This document shows, piece by piece, positions 36,755-48,370 of a stretch of 64,000 nucleotides of DNA (position 1 is its first letter; each line of letters starts with the position of its first letter). The notes below the pieces were generated by a model. That model worked only from the letters and a program-made list of their open reading frames with translations, made no database searches and had not been told where the DNA came from. Source of the stretch: Rotaria macrura (taxonomy: Eukaryota; Rotifera; Eurotatoria; Philodinida; Philodinidae); assembly GCA_900239685.1 (NCBI GenBank), contig OENT01000524.1:1-64000 (forward strand). Direction: 5' to 3'. The translations under genes were made by a program, and so were the position numbers.

Positions 36755-37315
36755 ATAAATGTGAAAACTTCGGACTTATGTCCGAAGTTATGTGTACTTC
36801 AAAAAGTGAATGAGACAAATCAGTCATTCTAGAATACGTGCACGGATGAAGTATCTTGGTAAACCTTTTTGAGAAACTCTAAAACTACTGATCATCTCAG
36901 ACATATCTAGGCAATTTTGTTTCTACATGCAGTTTTTGTGCATTTGAGACCTTTTTGCAGCCAATGTTTTGTTAGAAAGCTGCGATTTGGTTCAAAGCTG
37001 ATATCAGATTCGGAATCAGCGTTAAAAACTGACTCGATTTATATACGTTGTGGATAATTCTGAGAAAAAAGTTTTGTTTTGAAAAAATCCCTGTACCCGC
37101 TCTCAGAGATTGTTTGGTAAAAAATGACAATTTTTTCGATAACTCAGCCATTTCTTGCCGGATCCTTCTCATCTTCCGACTCGACTGAGATATTCATGAG
37201 AAAATTCTGTGCACAAAATTTCAGCTCAATCGGATGTATTTGTAAAGAGTTATCGCGTTAACGGACGGCCGGACACACTGACCGATTCTAGAGTGTACTC
37301 ACTTTTTGAGTACAC
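36755..37315 (+). repeat. Repeat family A, copy 3 (561 bp, uninterrupted)
   Basis: Starts with the hairpin AACTTCGGACTTATGTCCGAAG and ends with GTGTACTCACTTTTTGAGTACAC after a GGACGGCCGGACACAC stretch. This copy shows the undisrupted length and the empty site for the hAT MITE in copy 2. Confidence 0.85.
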
Positions 37316-38433
37316 AGAAATATTAAGTTAAGAAAAATGAACAACGAAAAATGGAAACTAACCAGTGAATAGCAGCAATGAAAATGATAAATAGGGCGCC
37401 TATCACAGAAAGACGATGCGAAAAAATTCGTCATTGTACATTTTCTTTGTTTTCTATTAGCATATGAAGCTATAGATATGTGAGTTCCACATTTTAGCCT
37501 CAACGGGGCTGCGCTAACTAGCTTTTTTGAGAAAATCGACTATTTGACCTGCCGACCTCGAGTTTGCACATGATTTGGATCAAAACAAACTATGATTTCT
37601 CAGATGACTCGACGAGGGCTACAAAACTGGCATAGTTAAATTATGCCAGAAGAATGTTGATGTAAAAGTGGACAAAGCTGCGTGGAAGTACCCATTTGCA
37701 TCCATATACTAGACGATTAATCTTGAAAGCAGACTAAAAAGGATCAAAATTTACTATGATGAGCCCAGTGAAACCTATTGTGAATTTGGTTTAAATGAAT
37801 TTTATCGAAATATTAGATGCAAATTTCAGTTACTTAAATGATTATGTCAAATGAAAATCAATAAGAACCCATCTTGTGAAAAACGAATCAATTTCTTCAT
37901 TAAACCGCGGTTTACTGATTATTTGCTCGCTAAACTATAGAAGAGTAATGTCTATACAGAACGAAAACGAAAATTTATATATATTTATATATATGCATGT
38001 GCACATCTGCCGGATCGGTTACTTTATCTCTTCCTTGCTTAGAGACAAGGATCAATCTAACGATGAGCAGATTCAGTTGAAAAGGAATGTTTTTCCTAAA
38101 ATACGAGCGTTTAATATTCAGGTTTTTATACTTTCTCATTAAATTACTTGATTAATTTATTTATTTTTCAGATTGGATTTTTTTATATTTATCATGTTTA
38201 GATTATTTCTCTAAAGTTTAATTTTTTTATAGTATTTCTTTTTAATGTATATAAATATTTTTAATATTTAGGATTTTATATTAGCTGTGTATCTACAAAT
38301 TTAATTTTTTTTCTTTATTGTTTTTACTAATATTTTTGTGCTGTAGTTTTTTGAATTAATGTGTTATGTGTACTTTTTTTAGCATTTTATTGTGTTTTTA
38401 TTTGGATGAAATAAAATTCATCCGAATCTAAAA
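37316..38433. other. Gene-free stretch
   Basis: The frame at 37876-38142 is unrecognised. 38140-38400 is T-rich. Confidence 0.35.
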
Positions 38434-39458
38434 CAGAGATTGCGACTGAAGTCGATTTCTAATCGAACGGAACCGAACAGACTGAACCGATTTCGGTGTG
38501 GTTTAATATTTTGGAAAACTAAATCGGTTCGGTTTCAAGCTTCTTTAAGCGTTTTATCATATTTTCCCGTTTTGCCCTGTTTAAAAGATAACAATGATTA
38601 AACAAAACAAAAAGTACAAACAGATAGCGCTCTCAACATAAGAGTATATTTATTATTCGTCCATTGGACCTATAAATTGTCGAATTACACACCGTAGAAC
38701 CATTAAAGCGAAACAATAAGACGCCGTCTATACTATAGAAATAATACGGTATTAAATTTATTTGTCTTCACTTGAAAGTTAATGCATCAATCAGAATCCA
38801 GGACTTCGAGATAAAGTGTTGCTTTAAAATGTTCAATAATGGAGGAGCCGACAATAGAAAAGAAAGATATACGCATTGGTATCTCCAATTGGATTCTCAT
38901 TGGTGCATTAACTTTAATACTGTCTTGAAAAGTGTATTAACCTTTCAGCCAATCTCTTTTCTTAATGCAGTATTAATTTGTGTAGTGTAGACAGGGTCTA
39001 AATAAATCTTCTTTCACTTTGAGAAAATGTTTTAATCGACAACATCATCCCTCAGAAACGTTCAAGATTATCCCCAAATACAGTGAATGATATTGTATTC
39101 AATCATTCATACAAAATGTACAAAATAAATTTAGTAACAGAAAAAACAAAAACTAAAAAGCTTGTAGCATTGTTTTCATTTTTTTAGAATTGTAATATTT
39201 TTTTTACTAAAGCTGGGCAAGTATATTTATCTATAGTGAACATCAATTATCAGTTTTTAAAACAAACTTCCTAATAACATCATAAGTTCCTTAAAGAAAT
39301 TTGAAATTTGTACAAACTTTTCGGTAGAGATAGGTTCGACTCGGTTATATGCTAATTTGGTTCGGTTCGGTTAAAAGTTTTAAAAATAAAAATCGATTCG
39401 GCTCGATTCGGTTCGGTTCGGTTCGGTTGAAGAAAATCCTTAACCGATCGCATCTCTG
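38434..39458. mobile_element. hAT-like non-autonomous element, ~1025 bp
   Basis: Ends CAGAGATTGCGA and (inverted) CAGAGATGCGATCGG, flanked by ATCTAAAA (38426-38433) and ATCGAAAA (39459-39466), 7 of 8 identical. Subterminal CGGTTC/GAACCG words are dense on both sides (GGTTCGGTTCGGTTCGG at the right). No transposase frame. A Harbinger-like MITE is nested inside. Confidence 0.75.
38720..38998. mobile_element. PIF/Harbinger-like MITE nested in the hAT element
   Basis: Ends GACGCCGTCTATACTATAG and (inverted) GACCCTGTCTACACTACAC with further similarity (AATAC(G/T)G(T/C)ATTAA), flanked by TAA on both sides (38717-38719 and 38999-39001). A 3-bp TAA duplication is typical of PIF/Harbinger elements. 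Confidence 0.7.
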
Positions 39459-39529
39459 ATCGAAAAACAACTATTAACTTTAACTGCAAGCATCAGGAAA
39501 GAGAGTGTAACAAAACCGGTCAGCTGCAC

Positions 39530-39650
39530 TTAAAGATATAAGTTAACCGCGGTTCACCGGCCAAAAATCCGGCTCACCTCGGTTTCGGGAGCCGGTGACT
39601 GGTGAAACCGCTGTTAACCGCTGTTTTTTATCTGGTTCTCACTACATGGG
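39530..39650. repeat. AACCGCGGTT-word fragment ending ACATGGG
   Basis: Repeated TTAACCGCGGTT, CACCGGC and GAAACCGCTG words end at ACATGGGAA. The left end was not found, so this is probably a partial copy of the CCCATGT-ended group. Confidence 0.55.
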
Positions 39651-40537
39651 AAGTTCTTGAAAATATTATGTCAGCTTTATGCGAACTAATGAAAATTAGG
39701 TTAAATCTTACTCATCATCTCACAAAGGAAAATCCCTAAAATACGAATCGTTATAATCGACTTTAATGTAGTTTCAACTAATGTTTGTGAAATCCAATGT
39801 GAAATGAGTGTTGAATTATATATGGTAGAAATCTAAAGTCACGCATCCCCTTTCCCACAGATCATGACAGTTTTCCACTCCTCACTTAAAAACTGTGATA
39901 GATATTATTGATATTCAATCAAAAGACATCTGTCGATGAGATATCATTAAAATCATTGACCTGCTTCTTGATCGTAGTAATAGAGAATTAGCTTAATGGT
40001 TGTTAGCTATTGTTTCACAACGCATAATCGACAGCAGCAGCTTCATCTAATTAGCAACAGTAGTTTCATTGTATTCCGCATTCGAAATCCGCAGTGATTC
40101 CTCTATGTGTTATAGGTGGATAGATTCAATTCGACTGAAACTTTAAGCCTACTCTACATTGAGATTACTGCACCATCTGCAACCAATGAGACCCTATTCA
40201 TAAGCTGCACACTGAAATCTATAAGATTCCTTTTCATAAAATAATCTTAGTATTGATCAATGAATACATTTTTCTTCTTTATTTTTGAATTCAATCTAAT
40301 TTTAAAGATTCTTTTCGAAAAAATATTTCAAGTAAAAAGAAGAAATTCTATTGATTACAGATATCGTTCGACCTATTATTCGATGTATGCTTGAATGAGA
40401 AATGCATAAGTGAAGTTGCACTCTTTGAATTACTGAAGCATTCAAATCAATCTGAAATTGATGGTATCACCAAGTTATCAATAAAGAAAAAACTAATGAG
40501 CAACAATTGAATAAAATATTTCTTTTACGGCGTGTTT
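39651..40537. other. Gene-free stretch
   Basis: Nothing recognised. Confidence 0.4.
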
Positions 40538-41903
40538 CCCATTTAAACATTTTTTGAGTGAAAATGCGTCTGAGGCGCGTTTCATTTGCGTCGAAATCGC
40601 AGCAACCCAACGCGTAGAGACGCAGCTTAGATGAAACATTTCTTGCGTTCTGACGCGGATCTATATAAGCTCTCGTTTAGACGCGATTGATGAGAAGATC
40701 GCTACCAGGCGCGATCCAGTCTGAAGTCCCATCTGGACGCGACTGCCTCAATATTTTAAATTTCAAAAATATATTTCAATCCGTCTCAGGTTTGGTCTGA
40801 GTCGCTATAGATATTGCCTGTCGATAGTCTTTACCTAACCAGAGGTCAACGGAAAGTTTAAATTTTAATGTTTCTAAAATGGTAGAAGTGAGATTAAAAC
40901 ATATGAACTAGCGATTAGAAAGCAAGTGTACATACCATTGAATCACACGTGATCACATAAGTTACAGAACGAAACGTAATCTATATATGTATCGTCTATT
41001 AACAACATTTACAGCAGTGAGTGTCAATGAAATGCTCGACATATATAAAATTAGAATTATTGCTTTAAATATAAATGCATTAACTTATCCGAAAAAATTA
41101 GATTATATAAAATGAATTACACAATTTAAAAAATGTCTAATTATACCGATTAATGCTTTAGAGAAATATTTTTTACTTTTTTTTACGAAAGTTGATCTTA
41201 AAATGGAAATTTTCAAAAAACTGGTCTCTTGAATTCTTTTATCATTTTTCGAGTGTTGACTACAGATGTTTTAGAATCGATGTACCTACTTTCTTCTATT
41301 TAAACGCATTATAATATTTCAGGAGAAAAACAATTTCAAAATTGTTGAACCTTCGACGTTATTCAGACTAAATTAACTTTCTAGAAATTCTTGAGAACTA
41401 TTTTCCGGGGGATCGAAAAAACGTGAAAATATTTTTTGTATTAACGAGGTTCTGAATCGAGTCTGGTATATACTGTAATCGGAGGGGCATCGAATGCGTC
41501 TGAGAGTGATTCATGCTCGAAATTTTTTATGTTCGAATGTGTTGCAACTGAAACCGCGTCTAGACGCAAGAAATGTTTCACTGGAGACGTATTTTCAAAT
41601 AAAATCGAACTCAGACGCGACGCTCCACAATAGATCCAGCAAGACGCAAAAATAGAAAAATCGCAACTAAACGCGCTTCTAACTAAAATCACGTTTAGAC
41701 GCAAAAAATGTTTCACTGGAGACGCAATTCCAAAAGAAAACGCGTCGACATGCGTTTCCAGTCTGAGTCCACCCACGTTCAGACGCAGATCGTGCAAAAT
41801 CGCGTCCAGACGCATTTTTTATTTACTTTTCATCGCGTGTGGATGCGTTTCACACGAAAAACGCATTTAAACGCACGATTTCTGCGTTTTGTGTTTACAT
41901 GGG
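40538..41903. mobile_element. CCCAT-ended element built of GCGTCTAGACGC words
   Basis: Left end CCCATTTAAACA and right end TGTTTACATGGG are inverted. Both halves are packed with AGACGC/GCGTCT and ACGCG; the middle (about 40860-41440) lacks them. An internal direct repeat of about 130 bp (AATGTTTCACTGGAGACG at 41570 and 41708) is present. Confidence 0.7.
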
Positions 41904-43109
41904 TATCGCTGAAATTTACACTAGAGGTTGCTTAACTCGTTTAGATCAACGTGAAACAATCATTCGTTTGTATCATCAAATGAGGGAAAAAAACTTTTGA
42001 AGAATCGTTATTATGATTGTGTTTTTTATTTTTTATTGACATCACCGAAAGTGGTTTTCATCGCTTTCTTTCATGATTTTCGTCTTAATAAAAAAATTAT
42101 AATTTGCAGCATATAATACTTAAGAATAATCATATTTCATTTCTTCTTTGAACGTAAGAAATTGTCGCTGCTCTGTTTTGCCATCTCTCTGTGCTTATGA
42201 TATATTGAACTGAGCTCTGTAAATGATATCCTATAGTTTCATGACCCTGTGATTTTTTCTGATGGGAACATGATAATTCTTTGTTTAAAATAAAATACAT
42301 GGGCTTGTTTTGTATTTGAAAAGAGGGTCCCGATTAGAACTTAATACTGTGGCTACGCATGAGTGTGACATCATGCGAAAAAATGTTTCGTAAATCAAAT
42401 TTAGACATACTTTGAATGGTTGTCAAATCCCTTAATTTTTACGAAAACTCAACGTAGTTTTTATCTCGAGGTAGATAGGTTCTCGTATAAACAGATAAAT
42501 ACAGTGATTCAGTAGAAAAAAGTCTTCATTTTCAAGATTATGAGTTACTTTTCACAAATTCCGGATCTTAGTATATCTGTAAACATTTTTTATCGGGTAC
42601 TGCCATTTCGGTTGATTATTCGATACTGTGAGGGTGTAGATGCGCATGATTAACTTTATAGATGAATAAGAAGATCATCATCCTGCTACAAATGACATCC
42701 ATTTCCACGTCCATTCATATCTAGGAGAGAACAATAAATAGATAAGACCCCATGCCGCTCATTTTTTTATTAACTGTATTACAGTTACACGGAGAGTAAA
42801 TTCTCCATCGCAGTTTCATTGTAATTGAATGAATGGGATGGGACAATTAGGTGTAATTGCTTTAAAGTGATAGGTATGATTTTGATATTTTGTAAAACCT
42901 CAGTAGGACGTGTGCGGATGTATCACGGTAAAGATCATCCGATATGGTTTTATTGAAGGAAAGATTAGCCCACACAAAAGATTTGGTCATGGCTGTAACT
43001 TGTAACGTGATTGCAACCCTAATATGCATCTGCTCTCAAATGGTTATCGGAAAATATCCTTTGTCTTTATTTTTTTGTGTTAAGCAAAGCAACAGAGAAA
43101 TAAATCATG
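41904..43109. other. Gene-free stretch
   Basis: The 74-codon frame at 42944-43168 runs antisense to the end of the gene at 43110 and is probably chance. Confidence 0.4.
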
Positions 43110-43448
43110 CTAGATCGAAAGCAATCGAATTGTTTTGTCTGAGCAACAAAATGCTGAAATCAGCATAATAACTATATTGGTATGACTGAGTTGGGAAGTC
43201 AAATCACTCGAGCCTGATGTACATTTTGATGATGTTGTACCAGTTACACCACTCGGGGGACAATCTGCTGGATAGTGAGAACGACATTCGTTTTGACAGT
43301 CGGCGTTCTTGCATGACAGGACAGAAAAATTCCCTTGATATGTTGGAATACAAGCATGCCCAGCACAGCAGATGCAAAGACATGAATCAGCATTGGCCAA
43401 TTGGACCAATATGGAAGAGGTGATAATGTAGAGAAGAAGTGAAACCAT
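43110..43448 (-). CDS. Cysteine-rich secreted or GPI-anchored protein (112 aa)
   Basis: Single-exon 112-residue frame. Residues 1-20 are a strong signal peptide (cleavage likely after LANA). Next comes a compact domain with ten cysteines: C-x-C-x-CC-x4-C-x12-C-x4-C-x3-C-x7-C-x12-C. It has one N-glycosylation site (NFS). A Ser/Thr-rich stretch and a hydrophobic segment (TNIVIMLISAFCC) near the C-terminus suggest a GPI signal, though the short polar end after it is unusual. I do not recognise the fold. Minus-strand AATAAA appears near 43068 as TTTATT on the plus strand. It is divergent, about 1.4 kb away, from another predicted surface protein at 44876-45763. Confidence 0.65.
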   Translation of the reverse strand: MVSLLLYIITSSILVQLANADSCLCICCAGHACIPTYQGNFSVLSCKNADCQNECRSHYPADCPPSGVTGTTSSKCTSGSSDLTSQLSHTNIVIMLISAFCCSDKTIRLLSI

Positions 43449-44875
43449 ATATCTATTTGCAAAATCATATAGTTAGAAACGAAATATATTGCAGAAAATA
43501 CGGCATGTTTTACTCTATGTAGTGCATCTGTAAAGCACAATATGAACGATTTGTTAATCTTACTGTAATACATAGATAGGAAAATCTGAATTCTTTATCA
43601 ATCTTTTTATATTTTGATACCTAACTTTGCCCCTCCTAGTTTTTAGTTGACTTTATACACACAGTCATTAATTATGCCATCATTCTAATTGTTCGGAAGA
43701 ATAGCAGCGCTAATAATCTGAGGAAGTTGAATATGTTCCAAACGACTAGATCAGCTATCCGTCTTGAGAACATACGCGAATGAATGAGATTGCATGGAAA
43801 CAATCATGCAGAAGTGCACTGTTTAAAAATCACGCAAGGGTGTCAACTAGTGAACCAGATACAGACTCAATGTGAGGTTTTCACTCATTGAAATATATCA
43901 GATTCTATCTTCAACCTTTATGTTGGTCTTCTTTCTACATGAAGCCACAGACACACTCTTCTCTGTAGTAATTATTTATACTCACATACATGATGCGAAG
44001 TGAGCCTATTATAGGCTCCACAAAATGCTGATGTTTTTTGATTCAACATTTAGGATTCATTTTTTTTCCTGCGATCAGTCTAGATATTTGAATGAATCCT
44101 CATTTCGGATCAGATTTCAACGAGTGAAGATTTGATTCGTTATTCCTTGACGCCCACTGACATCATTACTCTGGTGGCCCTTAGCGGCAAGTCGGACTTA
44201 CTGGAATCTACGTTGGACAATTTTCTATTAATAAGAGTCGAACACGGCTTTAAAATGTTTCCCAAAAAGTGGCCTATAACCAAAAATATTTAACCCGACA
44301 GATTTTCACTGTGATATAAGTAACGATTTGGTGGCAACATTGACGGTTGTACGTAGCACCACCTATTGAAATGTTTTTTTTAGATTCTTGAATAATTAGA
44401 ATTCAGTCTTATGTACTAAATATCGGAAAAGGTGATGCTTTTTTGTGTTTTACTCTTTGGTGTTATTCTCGGAGGCGTTGACAAAAGCGAAGAAGGAGGA
44501 AAAATGAGAACCAACAAAACAAAGTGCCTGCGAAGTACTGTGATTTCAACATAAATAGACCATTAAGTGAGTAGACTAAAACACATCACTGTCAACACTA
44601 GGAAAATAAAGAAGACATATCAGGATCACTATGAAAATAAAAATATTTCTTAGCTTCTTTCTTGACGGTACGACATGAATGGTTGCCGATGCGAACACCA
44701 AGCAAAATAGATCTATTTTATTGGAATCTGTCAGAGTATAACCATGTTTAGGGCAAAAATTCAGCCCATAGATAATTGAAGTGTAAAAAAGAAGCTCGAT
44801 TCGTGATAAGAATTTGCTTGCACAATGTCAGCAAACATTTCTTATCATTTCTATTATCAGCAGATTGTCAGTAAC
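43449..44875. other. Shared upstream region of two divergent surface-protein genes
   Basis: No domain or repeat recognised. It would hold both promoters; a possible unused leader (MKIKIFLSFFL) starts at 44631. Confidence 0.35.
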
Positions 44876-45763
44876 ATGATTCTTTTGGATGTGTCTGTCT
44901 TATTATTTCTTTTTCAACCGTCGTCTCTCGTGCAATCGATCAGATGTGCTTGAAGCCGCGTTCGTTTAGTTCAATTCTGATCAATCCCACTCCAATAGCA
45001 TGCGCGATAAGCGACTGAATTACACTCCGGTCGAGCAGGCTCTGACTTAACTTCACGTAGCGCGTTGTCAGTGGTAGCTTTGCATTGCGTAATGAAACAC
45101 AAGTTCATTCAAAATTAGACATGACAACTAAACTCAATACATCTCGTATAACAACAGATATTATTTACGAATGTATTACAGACAAGTGTGATCAAGAGTT
45201 TGTTCATGAGGCACTCGCTCCTGCCATGGTTCAATTCAATATCACCCCAATGAAACAAGTTTTCATTGATCTATTCTACACAACTGAACCTGATCCTAAA
45301 GACTTTGTGTGCTCGGATACAGTGTGCGCATCCAGTCAATTATGTATTGCATTTTTAGTAAAGATGAACACGCCAAATGGTACTTCAATTACGATTCAAA
45401 AAGGTACAGAGTGTGCTCACCAGTTGTTGACTGAATCTGACTTCATGGTTTTCCAGCAGAACATGCTGAAAAATGCTGTCGTGAAACTTCTCTGGGAGTT
45501 GTCCAATCGGCCAAGATATGATCAAAATGAAACACTCTTATATGGGTTAAGTCTTGTTACTGATCAATTCAAAACTCCACTCAATTTCCCATTTAAAGAC
45601 ATGACTACAAAAGTGTTTTTCTACCTCTTCACTATCGACTTCTGCAACATCAACGAACACAGCTTTATCAACCACAACAAGTGGAATTACTAGTATCTCC
45701 AATTTAATTAACTCGAGATTGCTCCTCCTCAATTTTGTCCTTGTTTATACTTTTCTCTTTTGA
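44876..45763 (+). CDS. Predicted secreted/GPI-anchored cysteine-containing protein, possibly frameshifted
   Basis: The main open exon runs from an acceptor at 45060 to a stop at 45693. It holds about 200 residues with cysteines in pairs (YECITDKC; VCSDTVCASSQLC; GTECAH) and N-glycosylation sites (NTS, NIT, NGT, NET). It has no signal peptide of its own. A plausible first exon at 44876-44929 encodes a hydrophobic leader (MILLDVSVLLFLFQPSSL) and joins in phase across a 131-bp intron with a weak GTGCAA donor. Near 45608-45620 (AAAAGTGTTTTT) a second frame opens. It encodes a Ser/Thr-rich stalk and ends in SRLLLLNFVLVYTFLF before a stop at 45761-45763, which looks like a GPI-attachment signal. 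The upstream frame instead ends in an unremarkable tail. A one-base indel in the homopolymer (mutation or assembly error) would explain this; an unseen intron is the alternative. Family not recognised. Confidence 0.55.
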
Positions 45764-47605
45764 AGAAAAACATTTTGCAATTCGTGGATGAAGAAAGTTT
45801 CAAGCACTCATCTTACAGAACAAAGGATGTTGCATCGTATGTCAAATATGTAAATGAAACTGGCAAGCTCTAAAATTCGCAAAAGTAATCTTTGAGCCAA
45901 AGTAACATATGAAATCTTTAGGATTTTGGACTGTTGTTAAAACTCAGATAAACGAGTTCAGTTTGGAAAAACAATCTTCTTTTTATAAGAACCGACCTAT
46001 GCTAATAGTCATTCGTTTTTCTTCATGCATCGAAAAAGAGAGAAGGTGTGTTGTAGCAGTGTCATCATTATCGGCGTTATGATTGATTCAATCGATTCGG
46101 ATTTGCCAGTGTTTCTCTCTTGAAGGAATTTAATGAAGATGCGCGTGCGTGTTTATGTGAATGTCAGTATGAAGTAAAAGCCCTCACATGGAAACCAAAA
46201 ACTGTGTGAAAACACAAATTTTCCCTAGACTACGGTTATGGGTTTAGAAACCGTAATTTACCTATGTCGGTCTGTCCGCCGCCTTGCTGCCTGTCTGTCC
46301 GTAACAATTGGCACAAGTGGCCATTCCTTTGGCACAAATAGCTATTTCTGAGACAAAAATGACCATTACAGTGGAACCAATGACGACTTATAAGGCACAT
46401 ATTATGAATGAATCCACTGAACGGTCACGTGAAGTAGCCTCTTCTACATACAGAGAAATTGAAAAGAGTAGGAGTTCCTATAAGGAAATTTTATCCCTCA
46501 ATCGTTAAATTTGAGAACCCTGTGATCCAGTAGCTAAGTGTGAGAGTCAACCTCTTGTTCATTCCAATGATATTGAAGCCCCCACGACAAGATTTTTCAA
46601 TTGTAGTCTTTTGGTTATGAAACTGAGAGTTGAGCTCTATTCCTCTAGTCAAAATAATGTTTTAGAAGCTATTTTACATCCGTCTTTGCATTGAGTTGGG
46701 TACGTTTCTTTTGTCATTGTTCTTGGAAGTTTTTCAATTTTGTCTTATTGTTACTCCACTTTCACTGAATCGTTCTCTGCCTTGCTCACCTCTGCTGAAC
46801 TTCTTCCAACATCTTCTTGGCAACTTCATGATCTGTGGTAGAAACAGCCAATATTGTCTTGTGTTCATGTTTTCACGTGTGAATTCCACACGTCTAGGGT
46901 CCAGTGAATCGATGTTCGATTCAAATGACTTAAGTATCCTAATGAAGGTACTGACCTAAGACTTGCTGAAAAGTACTCTGCTTTTAATGTGCCACAGAAA
47001 CCTTCGGCTAGTAAAATTACTTAAAGTACTTCTAAGTACATATAAAGTACTCAGATGGGCATCATGCTCAATAGCGTCCAGTAAATGGGTATTTGAGGGT
47101 AGGGATCAAATACTCAACTGAGTACAATTGCACAGAAGTTTTAGGTATCCTGCTGTCAATATTGCAGTATGTTGATGATCAAACCTAACTTTTGACTTTT
47201 TTCATTTTTGTTTATCTCACAAGTAAGGTTCATCGACATCGAAAGTCGATTTACTGGGCCCTAAACTGATAGGGGTTACGACTGGAAATGCCATGCTGGA
47301 GATAAAATCAGTTGATTGTTTCAGAATCTGATACTGAAATTTCAAAGACATTAGTTGATAAGTTTATTGGCGACACGGAGGTACTTGAATAAGTGAAAAC
47401 GAGGTAAAAACACGGCGAAAATTAAAAATTTCCAACGAAAACGAATGAGAAAAAACACAAAGACAAAGTGAAACACGAAGAGGGGCAGCAGCTAAACTGG
47501 GGCTTTAGAATGAGGGCGGAGATCTCAAGTCCTTTAGTCGATCAGAAACGTGTTTCAAAAATCATGTCAGGGGGCTCGAAAGTTTTCAGAGGTGGGGAGC
47601 AGGTC
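45764..47605. other. Gene-free stretch
   Basis: The frame at 46308-46508 is unrecognised. 47000-47130 has repeated AGTACT/GAGTAC words. Confidence 0.35.
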
Positions 47606-48370
47606 CAAGCAGACAAAATTACTCAAACACGCGTGTAAACACCATAAAGTAGCTTTTCCTGAGTGTTTAAACGCGCGTGGAAAAAAGTGGTCGTGTAAAC
47701 GCCAGAGAATATGTGTATCCCGGCATGAAAGTGGCCAGTTTTTTGCCATTCAATATTTCAAGGTGTGTAAAGGCCGGGAAACGTTGCTTTCTGCCATCGA
47801 ACACGCTCATTTCATTTCACACACATGTAAACTATCAGAAAATCTCTATTTCGAACTTTTTTTCGCAAAATTTTTACAGGCACGCTTTCAGCGATAACTG
47901 ATAGCAGTTTTATTGCCTGAAAAATGAATGATTTCACAATTTTTTTAAAAAAGTATTTGCGCCGTTATTCATTTTTAGAATTTCAGCGTTTAAACAGGCG
48001 GTATCACAGAATTTTCTGCGCTTCAGGCAAGAAAAGTTTTCATTGTTTCGATCAAATATTTTTAGTTTAAACGGCTAAAGAAGGAGAATTCCATGTGTAT
48101 TGGGGACCAAAATTTTCCATTCTTGGTTACTCGAAGATTTGGACGTTAAAATGGCCCAAACCATAGAACGCAACAAGTTTTAACGAACGGAATTTGCATG
48201 ATTATCATGATCCAGTTTTTTCGCGTTTTTACTGCTAAATCACGAGAATTCTCGTGGTATTGAGAATCAAAACTTTTCAAGCGTGTTTTTGTCAAAATTC
48301 TAGATGTTAAAACGGCTTAAAGTACAAAAGTCGAGGCGTTTTTACGAATAAAATTTCTCATCTTTGTTTC
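47606..48370. repeat. Probable decayed GCAGACAAA-type fold-back
   Basis: Begins CCAAGCAGACAAAATTAC and carries AAACACGCGTGTAAAC, GTTTAAACGCGCG and GGCGTTTTTACG words. The right border was not located. Confidence 0.45.

Noticed and set aside
37876..38142. 88-codon frame as a gene
   Set aside because: AT-rich, no domain, no splice partner found.
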